A stretch of 20,863 bases of DNA from Lachnospiraceae bacterium (GCA_003447295.1 DLZQ01000019.1:6583-27445), one strand, 5' to 3'; positions 13,757 through 20,863 are shown, numbered from the stretch's first letter. Made by a program: numbers and translations. The notes: generated by a model not told the origin, from the letters alone.

Positions 13757-15088
13757 CTACTGTGTCACTGTTCCCGTCATAGTGATCACCGGGTTTTTCG
13801 TACCTATGGTACCTTGTGCATATACCTGTACCGTAATATCATACATACGATCAATCTTCTCTGAAGGCGGGGTCAGTCCGCTAGCTGACATAATCGACTT
13901 TGCATCAGCTCCCGTTGCTGTTCCTGCCGCTTCAGACACACTCAGATTTCGGAATTTGTAGTCTGTATATCCGTTCAGTATCAGGTTGGTTCTTAACTTA
14001 CATGCTGACTGGATCGATGCACCCGCAGATGACATCCAGCCGGGATAGCTCTCCCGAAGTTCATAAGCCACACGATATGTATTGTTGATCATATCCCGGT
14101 AAGCCGTTTCCGCATTTGTCACCCCGGCAGGTAATTCGTCTGTTGTAGGCAATTGCATCACAAGATACAAATTGGTCTCTACATTATCCGGATTGTTTAC
14201 AATGACTGTATCTCTGACCTCACTACCGGATACGCTTCCCATACGCGTAGGGAGACACACAACAATATTCGCCAGATCAGATATCACTTTACTCTGTACA
14301 GCCGCGCCGGCTTCCTTCTGTGCCTTGATCTGTGCCGCCTGTCTTCTCACCGTGTCTTCATTGGAAAAGATCACATAATCCGTGCCGTTCTGCGGATAAT
14401 CACCACTCAGAGAAGGGTTGTTAAAAATACTGGTGTCGCAGTGATATCGCGTTAATGCAGTCACCAGATATACATCGGTCTCCAATGTCTCCCCATCCCC
14501 CAGATCCAGACTGATCCGGTTGGTGTCTATTGTGATTTCCACTATTTTTTTAACATATTTCGGAATATTTTCCAGCGCAGTATTCGTTGCATAATTGGAA
14601 AAATACAAATATGCCCCGATATCTGAATCCGCTTTCTCCGAGTACACAGCATTCAGATTGCCTGCAAGATTCTGTATATCGATCAGGTCTTTCTCATTGA
14701 TAGTCGTATAAGCAGAAGGATCCAGCGTAGTCACCACATCATACGCTCCGGATGTAGTGCTGCTGTTACGAAATGTATATACCCATTCCAGGTCACCATC
14801 GCTGTCGATATCTTCTCCGCGTTTTACCGTGTTGGTAAAGCCTTCCACACTCGCTGCTTCGTAAGTATCTGCCATTTCCCCTAAAGTGTGCGCTTCAAAC
14901 TGTTCCATCACATCTTCGGCAATTGCTGTTGCATGCATGGTATTGCGTGATTTCGCATTTGTTCTGGCTGATGTAACGAAGCTGTGCAGCAGTGGTACCA
15001 CTATGATTGACAGGATCACAATAGCGATCAGAAGCTCCACCAGGGAAAAGCCTTCATTATTCAGTTGTTCTTCCTTGGCATGCTTCAT
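13757..15088 (-). CDS. Minor prepilin, GspI/PilV-like
   Basis: 443 aa. Leader of 13 residues ending in NEG, then FSLVELLIAIVILSIIVVPL with Glu at +5. The mature helix continues SFVTSARTNAKSRNTMHATAIAEDVMEQFEA, a pattern of PilV/GspI-type minor pilins, where the segment after the membrane helix contains ATxxAExxME. The remaining 350 residues form an unrecognised extracellular domain much larger than the usual PilV (about 150-200 aa). It has an Asp-rich turn DIDSDGDLEW (about 93-102) that could bind calcium. It follows pilO by 10 bp, with GAGGAG overlapping the pilO stop. In Clostridioides difficile the gene after pilO is likewise pilV. Prepilin status is near certain; the exact subclass is moderate. 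Confidence 0.88.
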   Translation of the reverse strand: MKHAKEEQLNNEGFSLVELLIAIVILSIIVVPLLHSFVTSARTNAKSRNTMHATAIAEDVMEQFEAHTLGEMADTYEAASVEGFTNTVKRGEDIDSDGDLEWVYTFRNSSTTSGAYDVVTTLDPSAYTTINEKDLIDIQNLAGNLNAVYSEKADSDIGAYLYFSNYATNTALENIPKYVKKIVEITIDTNRISLDLGDGETLETDVYLVTALTRYHCDTSIFNNPSLSGDYPQNGTDYVIFSNEDTVRRQAAQIKAQKEAGAAVQSKVISDLANIVVCLPTRMGSVSGSEVRDTVIVNNPDNVETNLYLVMQLPTTDELPAGVTNAETAYRDMINNTYRVAYELRESYPGWMSSAGASIQSACKLRTNLILNGYTDYKFRNLSVSEAAGTATGADAKSIMSASGLTPPSEKIDRMYDITVQVYAQGTIGTKNPVITMTGTVTQ

Positions 15089-15098
15089 ACTAATCTCC

Positions 15099-15851
15099 TC
15101 ACTCTACATTTCCAAAAAGAGTGTCTACTCCCATACCCATTGCAGGAATATCAGGCTCACTGTATACCTTATCTGTACCTAACAGATAATAGGTATTCAG
15201 CGTCATATTACCGGACAGCATTCCTACCGCTTCATTATAGCTGATATTTACACCCTGAATGCTCTTACGCTCCTGCAGGTTATAAATATATCTCACCAGT
15301 CCCTTAAAATCGTCATAGGTACATTCAATGCTGATGCTCAAAGGCACCTCATACATATGAGTGTCAGCATAAGCAGTTCCTTCTGTCGTAACAGGGCTAT
15401 CGGTTACTGTCGTATCAGCTGTGGCAGTCGCATCTGATGCAGCCGCTGTTCCGTCTGTTGCTGCCGCTGTTCCATCTGTTGCTGCCGCTGTTTCTGCTGC
15501 ATACGGTACCTCTGCCTCTGTTCCAAATGCGATATTCGCTACGTCCGTGCGAGTATAATCCTCTAATGTCTTCACCATCATGATGCTGTCTTCCGGTAAA
15601 ATATCTGCCGGGAAACGATTCTCGAATCCGGTAATATATGACTGCATCTTTTCGGTAGCCTCCAGATAATCTGCCTTACGCTGCTCCAATATCTCAAGCG
15701 TAGATACCTGGGATCTCAGGGATGCATTCTGCGTCTCTATCGTCTCCGACATATCATTAAACTTCGCATATACCAGGAAATAAGTCACCACGGCCAGAAG
15801 GACTCCCAGTACAGCAATCAAAAGTTGGATTTCGCTTTTCTTTACTTTCAT
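15099..15851 (-). CDS. pilO: PilO-like inner-membrane alignment protein
   Basis: 250 aa with one N-terminal membrane helix (about 9-27), a coiled-coil segment (about 31-75, NDMSETIETQNASLRSQVS) and a C-terminal ferredoxin-like PilO core (about 166-225, with HMYEVPLSISIECTYDDFKGLVRYIYNL). PilO partners PilN in the T4P alignment complex that links cytoplasmic PilM to the pilus machinery; the core faces outside the membrane. An Ala/Thr/Asp-rich insert (about 118-163) with 7-residue repeats separates the coiled coil half from the core. It begins 13 bp after pilMN with GGAGG overlapping the upstream stop. The length is slightly above usual because of the insert. The call is secure from topology, motif and gene order. 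Confidence 0.88.
   Translation of the reverse strand: MKVKKSEIQLLIAVLGVLLAVVTYFLVYAKFNDMSETIETQNASLRSQVSTLEILEQRKADYLEATEKMQSYITGFENRFPADILPEDSIMMVKTLEDYTRTDVANIAFGTEAEVPYAAETAAATDGTAAATDGTAAASDATATADTTVTDSPVTTEGTAYADTHMYEVPLSISIECTYDDFKGLVRYIYNLQERKSIQGVNISYNEAVGMLSGNMTLNTYYLLGTDKVYSEPDIPAMGMGVDTLFGNVE
15429..15491 (-). repeat. 21-bp tandem repeat in pilO
   Basis: Three 21-bp units encode TAAATDG, TAAATDG and TAAASDA (residues 121-141). The first two differ at a single base (GAT versus GAC). The repeat lies in the linker before the PilO core and keeps the frame, so copy-number change would only alter linker length. Confidence 0.85.
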
Positions 15852-15864
15852 CTTCCCCTACCTC

Positions 15865-17550
15865 CTACTGTACTGTCAGAGTGTCAGTCTGTTCTGCACT
15901 CTCGTCTGTCAAAGCTTTATAGGTGCCTGTAATAGAAAAAGTAACGGTTGAATTGCCAGCTTCGTCCTTGGTGTCTGTAATACCGCTGATCTGTACATCC
16001 TCGATGCTCTGCATATTGCGGATATTCAGAATCGTTCTCGCTGCCGCAGCCTTACCTCCCACAGTTACAGACATGCTGATTCCCGTCTGATCCGAACTAA
16101 AGCTGTTGGTCCAGAAGCTGTCCGGTAATATCTGTTCCAGTTCGTTAATGAACTCTACAAGATTCTCGTTAGGTGTCTCAGTATATGCATACAGGTACTC
16201 ATATTTATCATACTGTGCTGCCGCTGAGAGATATTCATTATATACCGTCTGCGCGGGTTGTAATTCCTCAACCCTCGCCTGCAGAGCCACATTCTCTGCC
16301 ACGGTGCCGAAGTATCTGGTCAGGGAAGTAACTGCCATGGCGATGGACAGGATCACGCCCAGTACCAGGACCGCCACACTGACGAAGGTGTAGTTCGTGC
16401 CGCTGACTACGGTCATGCCCTTGCCCTTCTGCTGGCTCTTATCGATCAGTCCCACGGGGGCAAGTACTGCGCCCAGGCAGGAAATATAGGCTGCGGGTCT
16501 GGTGGAACGGATGGCCTTGCTCATACCGATCTTGTCATCCATATCGGACAAGGTATGTACCTTGCGCTCCAGGCAGTTGGTGAACAGCTTGCTCATACCG
16601 CTGAAGCTGCCGCCGAGGCCGGTGACGTAAGTTCTCTCAATAGGTGTATTACTGTTTCTGGAATCATAGAAATCAATGACACGGCTGACGCCGACGATCA
16701 GGGGCTCCAGAGAAGAGGTGATCTTCTGTCTTGCTGCTGTGACTTCCGCATTGCCGGCATCTTCGTCTTCCCAGCGTCCGGCATTTTCCTCCCAGAGCTT
16801 ATCTCCCTGATGGAGTACTCTGTTCAGGCAGGTCTTCTTCTGGAAACGCTCTACCGCGCTCATGGGATCGTTCACGGCATAGGCACCGGATGCGATCATA
16901 GTCTCAATGGCATCCTGCACGCCGTATGCCACAGTTCTCTGTAGCAGCACCTTGCCGGCGGAAAGCACGGTCACGATGGTGCTGTTCTCATCGATCTTGA
17001 TCATCATGGTAACTTTTTCGGACTTCTCATCACGCAGGATCTGGTATAAACTGTTGCTGCTGTAATCGAAGCACTCAACCTCCCAGCCGCACATCTGCGC
17101 CAGCTGGTAATAGCTGTCTAACAGCGCCTTGGGCACTGCCAGTGCCATGACACGCAGCTTTCCTTCCTCGGTCAGTCCGCCTGCCAGATAATGTCCGATC
17201 TCATACTGGGTCAGATCCACGGGGAAATAATCGTTCGCGTTGGTCTTCACCAGTGCCTCGATCTTGTTCGCCTTCACGTTCGGGATCTGTACCTCACGGC
17301 TCGCCACTCTGGTAGAAGAAATGGTGAAGATCACTCTCTTCGTGCGGATACCGTTCGTACCCAGTGCGTTCACCAGGTGATCCGCATACTCCTGCGTCGG
17401 CTGCAGCATACCGTCCACCACGACGCCTTCCGGGGTCTCGACGGTCAATACCTTGTAGACCTTCGGTTTCTTCACCTTATAGTCGATCTCGCAGATCTTC
17501 GTAAAGGAGTTACCGATCTCAATACTCAATACGCGATTGTTCATTGCCAT
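15865..17550 (-). CDS. pilMN: PilM-PilN fusion protein
   Basis: 561 aa. Residues about 6-370 form a PilM domain, an actin-like/FtsA-like ATP-binding fold. It starts with VLSIEIGNSFTKICEID (phosphate-1 loop) and includes VTGLGGSFSGM, the adenosine-loop type motif. PilM is normally about 350 aa and binds the N-terminal tail of PilN on the cytoplasmic side. Here a membrane helix (about 387-411) follows directly, then a short coiled coil (VAENVALQARVEELQ) and a PilN-like ferredoxin-fold region to about 555. The protein therefore carries PilM and PilN in one chain across the membrane. A comparable pilMN gene is known in C. difficile. The ATG has GGAAGGG 7 nt upstream. GC is high over the PilM part, about 60% in a sampled stretch, compared with about 34% in sampled pilA. 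PilO follows 13 bp downstream. Confidence 0.93.
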   Translation of the reverse strand: MAMNNRVLSIEIGNSFTKICEIDYKVKKPKVYKVLTVETPEGVVVDGMLQPTQEYADHLVNALGTNGIRTKRVIFTISSTRVASREVQIPNVKANKIEALVKTNANDYFPVDLTQYEIGHYLAGGLTEEGKLRVMALAVPKALLDSYYQLAQMCGWEVECFDYSSNSLYQILRDEKSEKVTMMIKIDENSTIVTVLSAGKVLLQRTVAYGVQDAIETMIASGAYAVNDPMSAVERFQKKTCLNRVLHQGDKLWEENAGRWEDEDAGNAEVTAARQKITSSLEPLIVGVSRVIDFYDSRNSNTPIERTYVTGLGGSFSGMSKLFTNCLERKVHTLSDMDDKIGMSKAIRSTRPAAYISCLGAVLAPVGLIDKSQQKGKGMTVVSGTNYTFVSVAVLVLGVILSIAMAVTSLTRYFGTVAENVALQARVEELQPAQTVYNEYLSAAAQYDKYEYLYAYTETPNENLVEFINELEQILPDSFWTNSFSSDQTGISMSVTVGGKAAAARTILNIRNMQSIEDVQISGITDTKDEAGNSTVTFSITGTYKALTDESAEQTDTLTVQ

Positions 17551-17586
17551 GCTTCTACCCTTCCTCTTATCGGTTCTTTATCGTAT

Positions 17587-17609
17587 TTGGGACAGAAAAA
17601 GTGTCCCAA
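17587..17609 (-). promoter_or_regulatory. Hairpin between pilD and pilMN
   Basis: A perfect 8-bp inverted repeat (TTGGGACA and TGTCCCAA) with a 7-nt loop lies in the 98-bp gap. No U-run follows on either strand, so it is not a typical terminator. It could be an RNA processing or stability element, or an operator; its role is unknown. Confidence 0.4.
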
Positions 17610-17648
17610 GAACTTTCTAATCTCATATCAGATGTAAGTACCCGGTTT

Positions 17649-18404
17649 CTAATGATACAGACCCAGATACCACTGTAAGAATTCATTGCCCCACAGAACA
17701 GCGACTGCCACCCCTGCGGAGAGATACGGTCCCATGGCGAGGACATGCCCTTCGCCGCTTACTTTCATACGGATCAGATGGATCACGGAACCAATGATAC
17801 ATCCCAGTAAAAATGCGAAAATGATCAATTTCCAGCCGAGCAGCAGTCCACAGACCGCCATCAGCTTCACATCACCGCCGCCAATGGCTCTGCCACCGGT
17901 AGCGTAGTACAGAATAAGTAAAAATACACTGACACACAGGAAGCCGATCAGAAAATCCAGCCACTGTGTATAGTGGAAGACTCCATGGATCAGCCCCAGT
18001 GCCAGTATAAATAAGTTAAATCCCACAGGGATCTCATATGTTCTGAAATCAATCACACTTAAAGCAAGAAGTGCACTAAACAACAAGCAGTAGACTAGGG
18101 AATCCACGCTCATCCCATACTTCCAGAATACGAGCAGGTACAGCACTCCGTTCAGTGCCTCGATGATGGGGTACTGAGCGGAGATATGTGCCTTGCATTT
18201 CCGACATCTGCCTCCCAGCGCCAGGTAGCTGAACAGCGGTACGAGGTCGTACCACCGCAGCTGATAATCGCAGTTCATGCAGTGAGACCTGGTCGTTACA
18301 ATATTCTCTTTTTTCGGGATACGGTAGATCAACACATTGAGGAAGCTACCGATCACGATTCCGTAAAGGAAAATCACTATGTAGAGTAAGATTGCTGGGA
18401 GCAT
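17649..18404 (-). CDS. pilD: Type IV prepilin peptidase / N-methyltransferase
   Basis: 251 aa polytopic membrane aspartic protease that removes the leader of prepilins and methylates the new N-terminus. GSFLNVLIYRIP (19-30) opens the N-terminal domain. Two CxxC pairs (Cys42/Cys45 in HCMNC and Cys67/Cys70 in GRCRKC) form the zinc site of the methylase half. The catalytic aspartates are Asp119 in VIDFRTYEIP and Asp178 in GGGDVKLM, the GxGD motif. About seven further hydrophobic helices follow the usual pattern and the length is typical. It lies 19 bp after pilA, and AAAGG precedes the ATG. Its substrates should be PilA and the minor pilins of this operon. All key residues are present. Confidence 0.96.
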   Translation of the reverse strand: MLPAILLYIVIFLYGIVIGSFLNVLIYRIPKKENIVTTRSHCMNCDYQLRWYDLVPLFSYLALGGRCRKCKAHISAQYPIIEALNGVLYLLVFWKYGMSVDSLVYCLLFSALLALSVIDFRTYEIPVGFNLFILALGLIHGVFHYTQWLDFLIGFLCVSVFLLILYYATGGRAIGGGDVKLMAVCGLLLGWKLIIFAFLLGCIIGSVIHLIRMKVSGEGHVLAMGPYLSAGVAVAVLWGNEFLQWYLGLYH

Positions 18405-18423
18405 GTCAGGTGCCTTTCAAAAA

Positions 18424-18864
18424 TTATTTAATTTTATCATATGTGGTTTTTGCTGTTGTACCTAATTCAGGATACAAATCCGTAGCAGCAGTAGCAGCGG
18501 CAGAAGCGGTACCATAGGCAATATGTACAATATTGTTACTATCAATTGAATAATAGAATTTTGCACCACTAACTTTCTTAACAGCAGGTACTGCACTAAC
18601 CAATGTAGTTGTAACCTCATTATAAGTTCCATCAGATACATAAGTTGCAGTTTTGGTTCCAGCTTCAACATCAGCAATTGCAACTCCAATTTCAGTTGCT
18701 AAAGACTGAGCATTCTGAACATCAGTGGATTGTTTTGACTTTTCAACATATCCAATATACTGAGGTGCTAAAACACCAATCAGGACTGCCATAATGGCAA
18801 TAACGATGATCAGCTCTACCAGGGAGAAACCTTTGTTTGTTAAGTTCTTCTGTTTCTTGTTCAT
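18424..18864 (-). CDS. pilA: Major type IV pilin
   Basis: 146 aa. Leader of 12 residues ending in NKG, then FSLVELIIVIAIMAVLIGVLAPQY with Glu at +5 and the Pro kink near +22, the classic PilA/PulG helix. The head domain (about 45-146) is short, Ala/Thr-rich and has no cysteine pair; it would be held by a beta-sheet only. It lies between pilC and pilD, with AAGGAG 9 nt before the ATG. The gene is separated from pilC by 104 bp with a strong hairpin, so its message may be handled separately. Sampled stretches are about 33-35% GC, clearly lower than neighbouring pilMN and pilB, which suggests allele replacement or relaxed codon use. The major pilin role follows from size, position and N-terminus. 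Confidence 0.93.
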   Translation of the reverse strand: MNKKQKNLTNKGFSLVELIIVIAIMAVLIGVLAPQYIGYVEKSKQSTDVQNAQSLATEIGVAIADVEAGTKTATYVSDGTYNEVTTTLVSAVPAVKKVSGAKFYYSIDSNNIVHIAYGTASAAATAATDLYPELGTTAKTTYDKIK

Positions 18865-18929
18865 AATTACATTCTCCTTTTTATGTGTTTTTTAATTTCA
18901 GGGTAGTAAGTTTTCCGCCCCATTTATTA

Positions 18930-18962
18930 ATTATCGTCCTGTCCCTACACAGGACGGATAAT
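18930..18962 (-). promoter_or_regulatory. Long hairpin in the pilC-pilA intergenic region
   Basis: ATTATCGTCCTGT (18930-18942) pairs with ACAGGACGGATAAT (18949-18962) through 13 bp with one bulge, leaving a 6-nt loop. On the minus strand it is followed by AATTAATAAATG, not a U-run, so full termination is unlikely. It lies just after the pilC stop and about 65 nt upstream of the pilA ATG, a place suited to processing or 5'-end protection of the pilA message. No clear pilA promoter is visible between it and pilA. Confidence 0.55.
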
Positions 18963-18968
18963 CCAATT

Positions 18969-20183
18969 TTAGAGAGTATCCAAAGCCTGATACATGGATA
19001 CCATGGGTGCCATGCATGCTGCAATCAATCCACCCACTACGATTGCCAGTACAATGATGATCATAGGTTCCAGTGCTGCCATCAGCGACTGAATTTCCAT
19101 TTCCACTTCTTCATCATAGTAGTCTGCAATCTTGTCCAACATTTCTTCCGTACTACCGGCTTCTTCCCCGATACGGATCATCTGGTATACCATCGGCGGA
19201 AATAGTCCACTCTCCTGCAATGGTCTGGATAAAGGCATACCAATGGTAATTTCTTCTCTTGCATCCTGCAAGGCTTCTTTAAAATAGATATTACTCATGA
19301 CACCAGAAACAATATCTACGGCCTCAATCAACGGTACGCCCGCGCCAATCAGTGTACTCAAAGTTCTCGCCATCATAGCAGCTGCCGATTTCACGGTAAG
19401 TTTTTTGAAAAGCGGTAGCTTCAAAGTAATCTTGCCAAATACATGTTTTCCGGGATTCGTTCCCGCAAAATATTTAATTCCGATTGCTATTGCTATGACT
19501 ATAGGAATAATAATAAACCAGTAATCTCTGATTCCATGGCTCATATTTACATAAAATTTAGTAATCCATGGCAAATCCGTTCCTAAATCCTTAAACATGT
19601 CTTCATAAGAAGGGATTACCTTTACCAACATTACAACGGTAACAATGACAGCCACTATGCATACAACCACAGGATAAATCATTGCCTTTTTCAGCATTGC
19701 CTGTGTTTTGCTGTTTTTCTCCAACTGCACCGCCACTCGGTCGAGTGCTGTTTCCAGGCTACCGGATGCTTCACCGGCAGCCACCATATTCACCATGATC
19801 GCCGGGAATACCTTCGGGTGCTCTGCCATGGAATCTGCCAGGGTCTCACCCTTTTCCACGCTGATGCGGACTTCCTTCAGTGCATCCTGTAATCTCTTGT
19901 TTTCTGTCTGTTCGCAGAGCATTTTCAGGGATTCGAGGATGCTGACGCCCGCTTTGGTCATGCTGACGAACTGGCGACACATGACGCTTAGATCCCTGGC
20001 CTTGGGCCATCCGCCGATCTGGATGTCGATGTCTTTTGTCAGGAAGCTCTGTTCTCCCAGATCGATAACGGTCAGCTCCTGCCTTCTCAGTTCTGCCATT
20101 GCCAGATCTTTGTTATCCGCTTCCAAACTTCCCTTTACTTCTTTTCCAGCCTTTGTGATGGCCTTGTAACCATAGGTCGCCAT
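18969..20183 (-). CDS. pilC: Type IV pilus platform protein PilC (GspF family)
   Basis: 404 aa inner-membrane platform protein on which PilB drives pilin addition. Two T2SSF repeats are visible: FVSMTKAGVSILESLKML to VAAGEASGSLETALDR (about 70-145), and ARTLSTLIGAGVPLIEAVDI to MIRIGEEAGSTEEMLDK (about 272-355). Each contains the conserved GE.(A/S)G..E pattern. Membrane helices lie at about 165-190, 217-240 and 370-393. The N-terminal YGYKAITKAGKEVKGSLEA motif is standard. The ATG at 20183 is chosen because GGAGG (20192-20196) sits 8 nt upstream; the longer TTG start at 20198 would lie within that site. Length and motifs are normal for the family. GC rises toward the 5' end of the gene. Confidence 0.95.
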   Translation of the reverse strand: MATYGYKAITKAGKEVKGSLEADNKDLAMAELRRQELTVIDLGEQSFLTKDIDIQIGGWPKARDLSVMCRQFVSMTKAGVSILESLKMLCEQTENKRLQDALKEVRISVEKGETLADSMAEHPKVFPAIMVNMVAAGEASGSLETALDRVAVQLEKNSKTQAMLKKAMIYPVVVCIVAVIVTVVMLVKVIPSYEDMFKDLGTDLPWITKFYVNMSHGIRDYWFIIIPIVIAIAIGIKYFAGTNPGKHVFGKITLKLPLFKKLTVKSAAAMMARTLSTLIGAGVPLIEAVDIVSGVMSNIYFKEALQDAREEITIGMPLSRPLQESGLFPPMVYQMIRIGEEAGSTEEMLDKIADYYDEEVEMEIQSLMAALEPMIIIVLAIVVGGLIAACMAPMVSMYQALDTL

Positions 20184-20191
20184 GTGCCTTC

Positions 20192-20196
20192 CCTCC
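20192..20196 (-). promoter_or_regulatory. Ribosome binding site deciding the pilC start
   Basis: GGAGG on the minus strand, 8 nt before the ATG at 20183. The alternative upstream TTG (20198) overlaps it and has no ribosome site of its own. Confidence 0.75.
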
Positions 20197-20270
20197 AATT
20201 ACGTCTCTATCTTTAACTGTCTCCCCAACCATGTAAGACGGGCCCCGGTCCTAAAAAGGTCCAGGTTTTT

Positions 20271-20310
20271 GAAAAATTTTTATAAATTTTGATAAATTTC
20301 TATAAAATCT
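20271..20310. repeat. Four 10-bp phased A/T-tract units between pilB and pilC
   Basis: Four consecutive 10-bp units on the plus strand read GAAAAATTTT, TATAAATTTT, GATAAATTTC and TATAAAATCT. A/T tracts in phase with the helix repeat are expected to bend DNA. They sit in the 143-bp gap upstream of pilC, outside any gene, with no convincing promoter beside them. Confidence 0.6.
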
Positions 20311-20326
20311 TGCGGTTTTTATAGAA

Positions 20327-20863
20327 TTATACGTCAAAGGATACCTTTACCATCTCGGAGAAGGAGGTGGTGCCATCCAGTACGTAGTCCGTGGCACTCA
20401 TACGCAGGGTATGCATTCCTTCTTTTAATGCTTCTTCCTTTAAGATATCGGCACCTTCCCGCTTGCTGATAATGGTCTTCAGCTTCGGAGTGATCTGCAT
20501 GATCTCGTAGACACCGATACGGCCCTTAAATCCGGTATTGTCGCATTTGCTGCAGCCGCAGGGTTCGTAGATGGTTACATTTTCCTCTTCCTTCAGCCCC
20601 ATGAATTCTTTTTCATCCCTGGTGGCCTGCTTCGGCTTCTTACAGAAGGGACAGAGTCTGCGGACCAGTCGCTGTGCGATAACGCCGATGACGGAATCTG
20701 CGATCAGGTAGGATTCGATACCCATATCCTCCAGTCGGGTGATGGTGCTGGCGGATGAGTTGGTATGCAGGGTACTTACGACCAGGTGTCCGGTGATGGA
20801 TGCCTGTACGGCGATGCTGGCGGTCTCCTGGTCACGGATCTCACCGATCATGATGATATCCGG
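20327..20863 (-). CDS. pilB: Type IV pilus assembly ATPase PilB, C-terminal part (5' end cut by window)
   Basis: The last 178 codons of a GspE/PilB secretion ATPase are visible; the frame is open to the window edge. The visible part begins [14 protein letters not shown], the Walker B region with the characteristic Arg finger segment. It is followed by [12 protein letters not shown] (His box) and the tetracysteine zinc motif (CPFC at 71-74 and CSKC at 104-107 of the visible part) typical of PilB/GspE and absent from the retraction ATPase PilT. RIGVYEIM and a helical end follow. It is a hexameric cytoplasmic motor driving pilus extension on PilC. pilC begins 143 bp downstream. The N-terminal domain and Walker A are outside the window. 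Confidence 0.94.
   Translation of the reverse strand, partial: PDIIMIGEIRDQETASIAVQASITGHLVVSTLHTNSSASTITRLEDMGIESYLIADSVIGVIAQRLVRRLCPFCKKPKQATRDEKEFMGLKEEENVTIYEPCGCSKCDNTGFKGRIGVYEIMQITPKLKTIISKREGADILKEEALKEGMHTLRMSATDYVLDGTTSFSEMVKVSFDV

Noticed and set aside
18462..18689. 75-aa minus-strand frame inside pilA
   Set aside because: It is a Leu-rich shadow in another frame of the clearly coding pilA.
20199..20326. Terminator or separate promoter between pilB and pilC
   Set aside because: GC-rich words (GGACC, GGGGCC) form direct repeats rather than a good stem with a U-run, and no paired -35/-10 at proper spacing was found.

Overview
The window looks like a chromosomal segment of a Gram-positive anaerobe of the class Clostridia, most likely a Lachnospiraceae-type gut bacterium. 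This is inferred from three things: a type IV pilus (T4P) locus with a fused PilM-PilN gene and no outer-membrane secretin or PilP gene in view, strong AGGAGG-type ribosome binding sites, and moderate GC content with AT-rich intergenic DNA. The species cannot be named from the sequence alone. Every gene I can support is on the minus strand, so transcription runs from high to low coordinates.

Region 1 (about 20863 to 2535) is the downstream part of a long T4P operon. In transcription order it holds: the C-terminal part of the assembly ATPase PilB (cut by the window edge), the platform protein PilC, the major pilin PilA, the prepilin peptidase PilD, a PilM-PilN fusion, PilO, four large minor-pilin-like proteins (443, 814, 187 and 845 aa) and a 1867-aa secreted protein. 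A strong bidirectional terminator follows at 2535-2581. From pilMN onward the genes are very tightly packed, with gaps of 10 to 18 bp or short overlaps. The longer gaps, between pilB and pilC, pilC and pilA, and pilD and pilMN, hold phased A-tracts or hairpins. The four minor pilins resemble the GspH/I/J/K (FimT/PilV/PilW/PilX) priming set, including a K-like member without Glu5. The giant secreted protein occupies the position that pilY1 holds in Gram-negative minor pilin operons and carries EF-hand-like calcium loops. I consider this minor pilin plus giant protein module, a candidate pilus-tip complex, the most interesting part of the window.

Region 2 (about 2320 to 1160) is a small accessory patch. 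It holds a toxin-first HigB/HigA-type toxin-antitoxin pair with a perfect 19-bp palindrome in its promoter, followed by what appears to be the C-terminal remnant of an Rpn-type PD-(D/E)XK nuclease/transposase.

Region 3 (about 1160 to 1) is the 5' part of a PLP-dependent trans-sulfuration enzyme gene (MetB/MetC/cystathionine gamma-lyase family). It has a well-formed promoter and a palindromic operator candidate at the predicted transcription start. Its 3' end lies outside the window.

How the T4P genes fit together: PilD processes the prepilins and PilB powers assembly through PilC. PilMN and PilO form the cytoplasmic and inner-membrane alignment complex. PilA makes the fibre, and the four minor pilins probably initiate and cap it. 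The giant protein is inferred to be a tip or surface adhesin. No retraction ATPase (PilT) is seen; it may lie outside the window. The window has no tRNA, rRNA, CRISPR array or intact insertion sequence that I could recognise.
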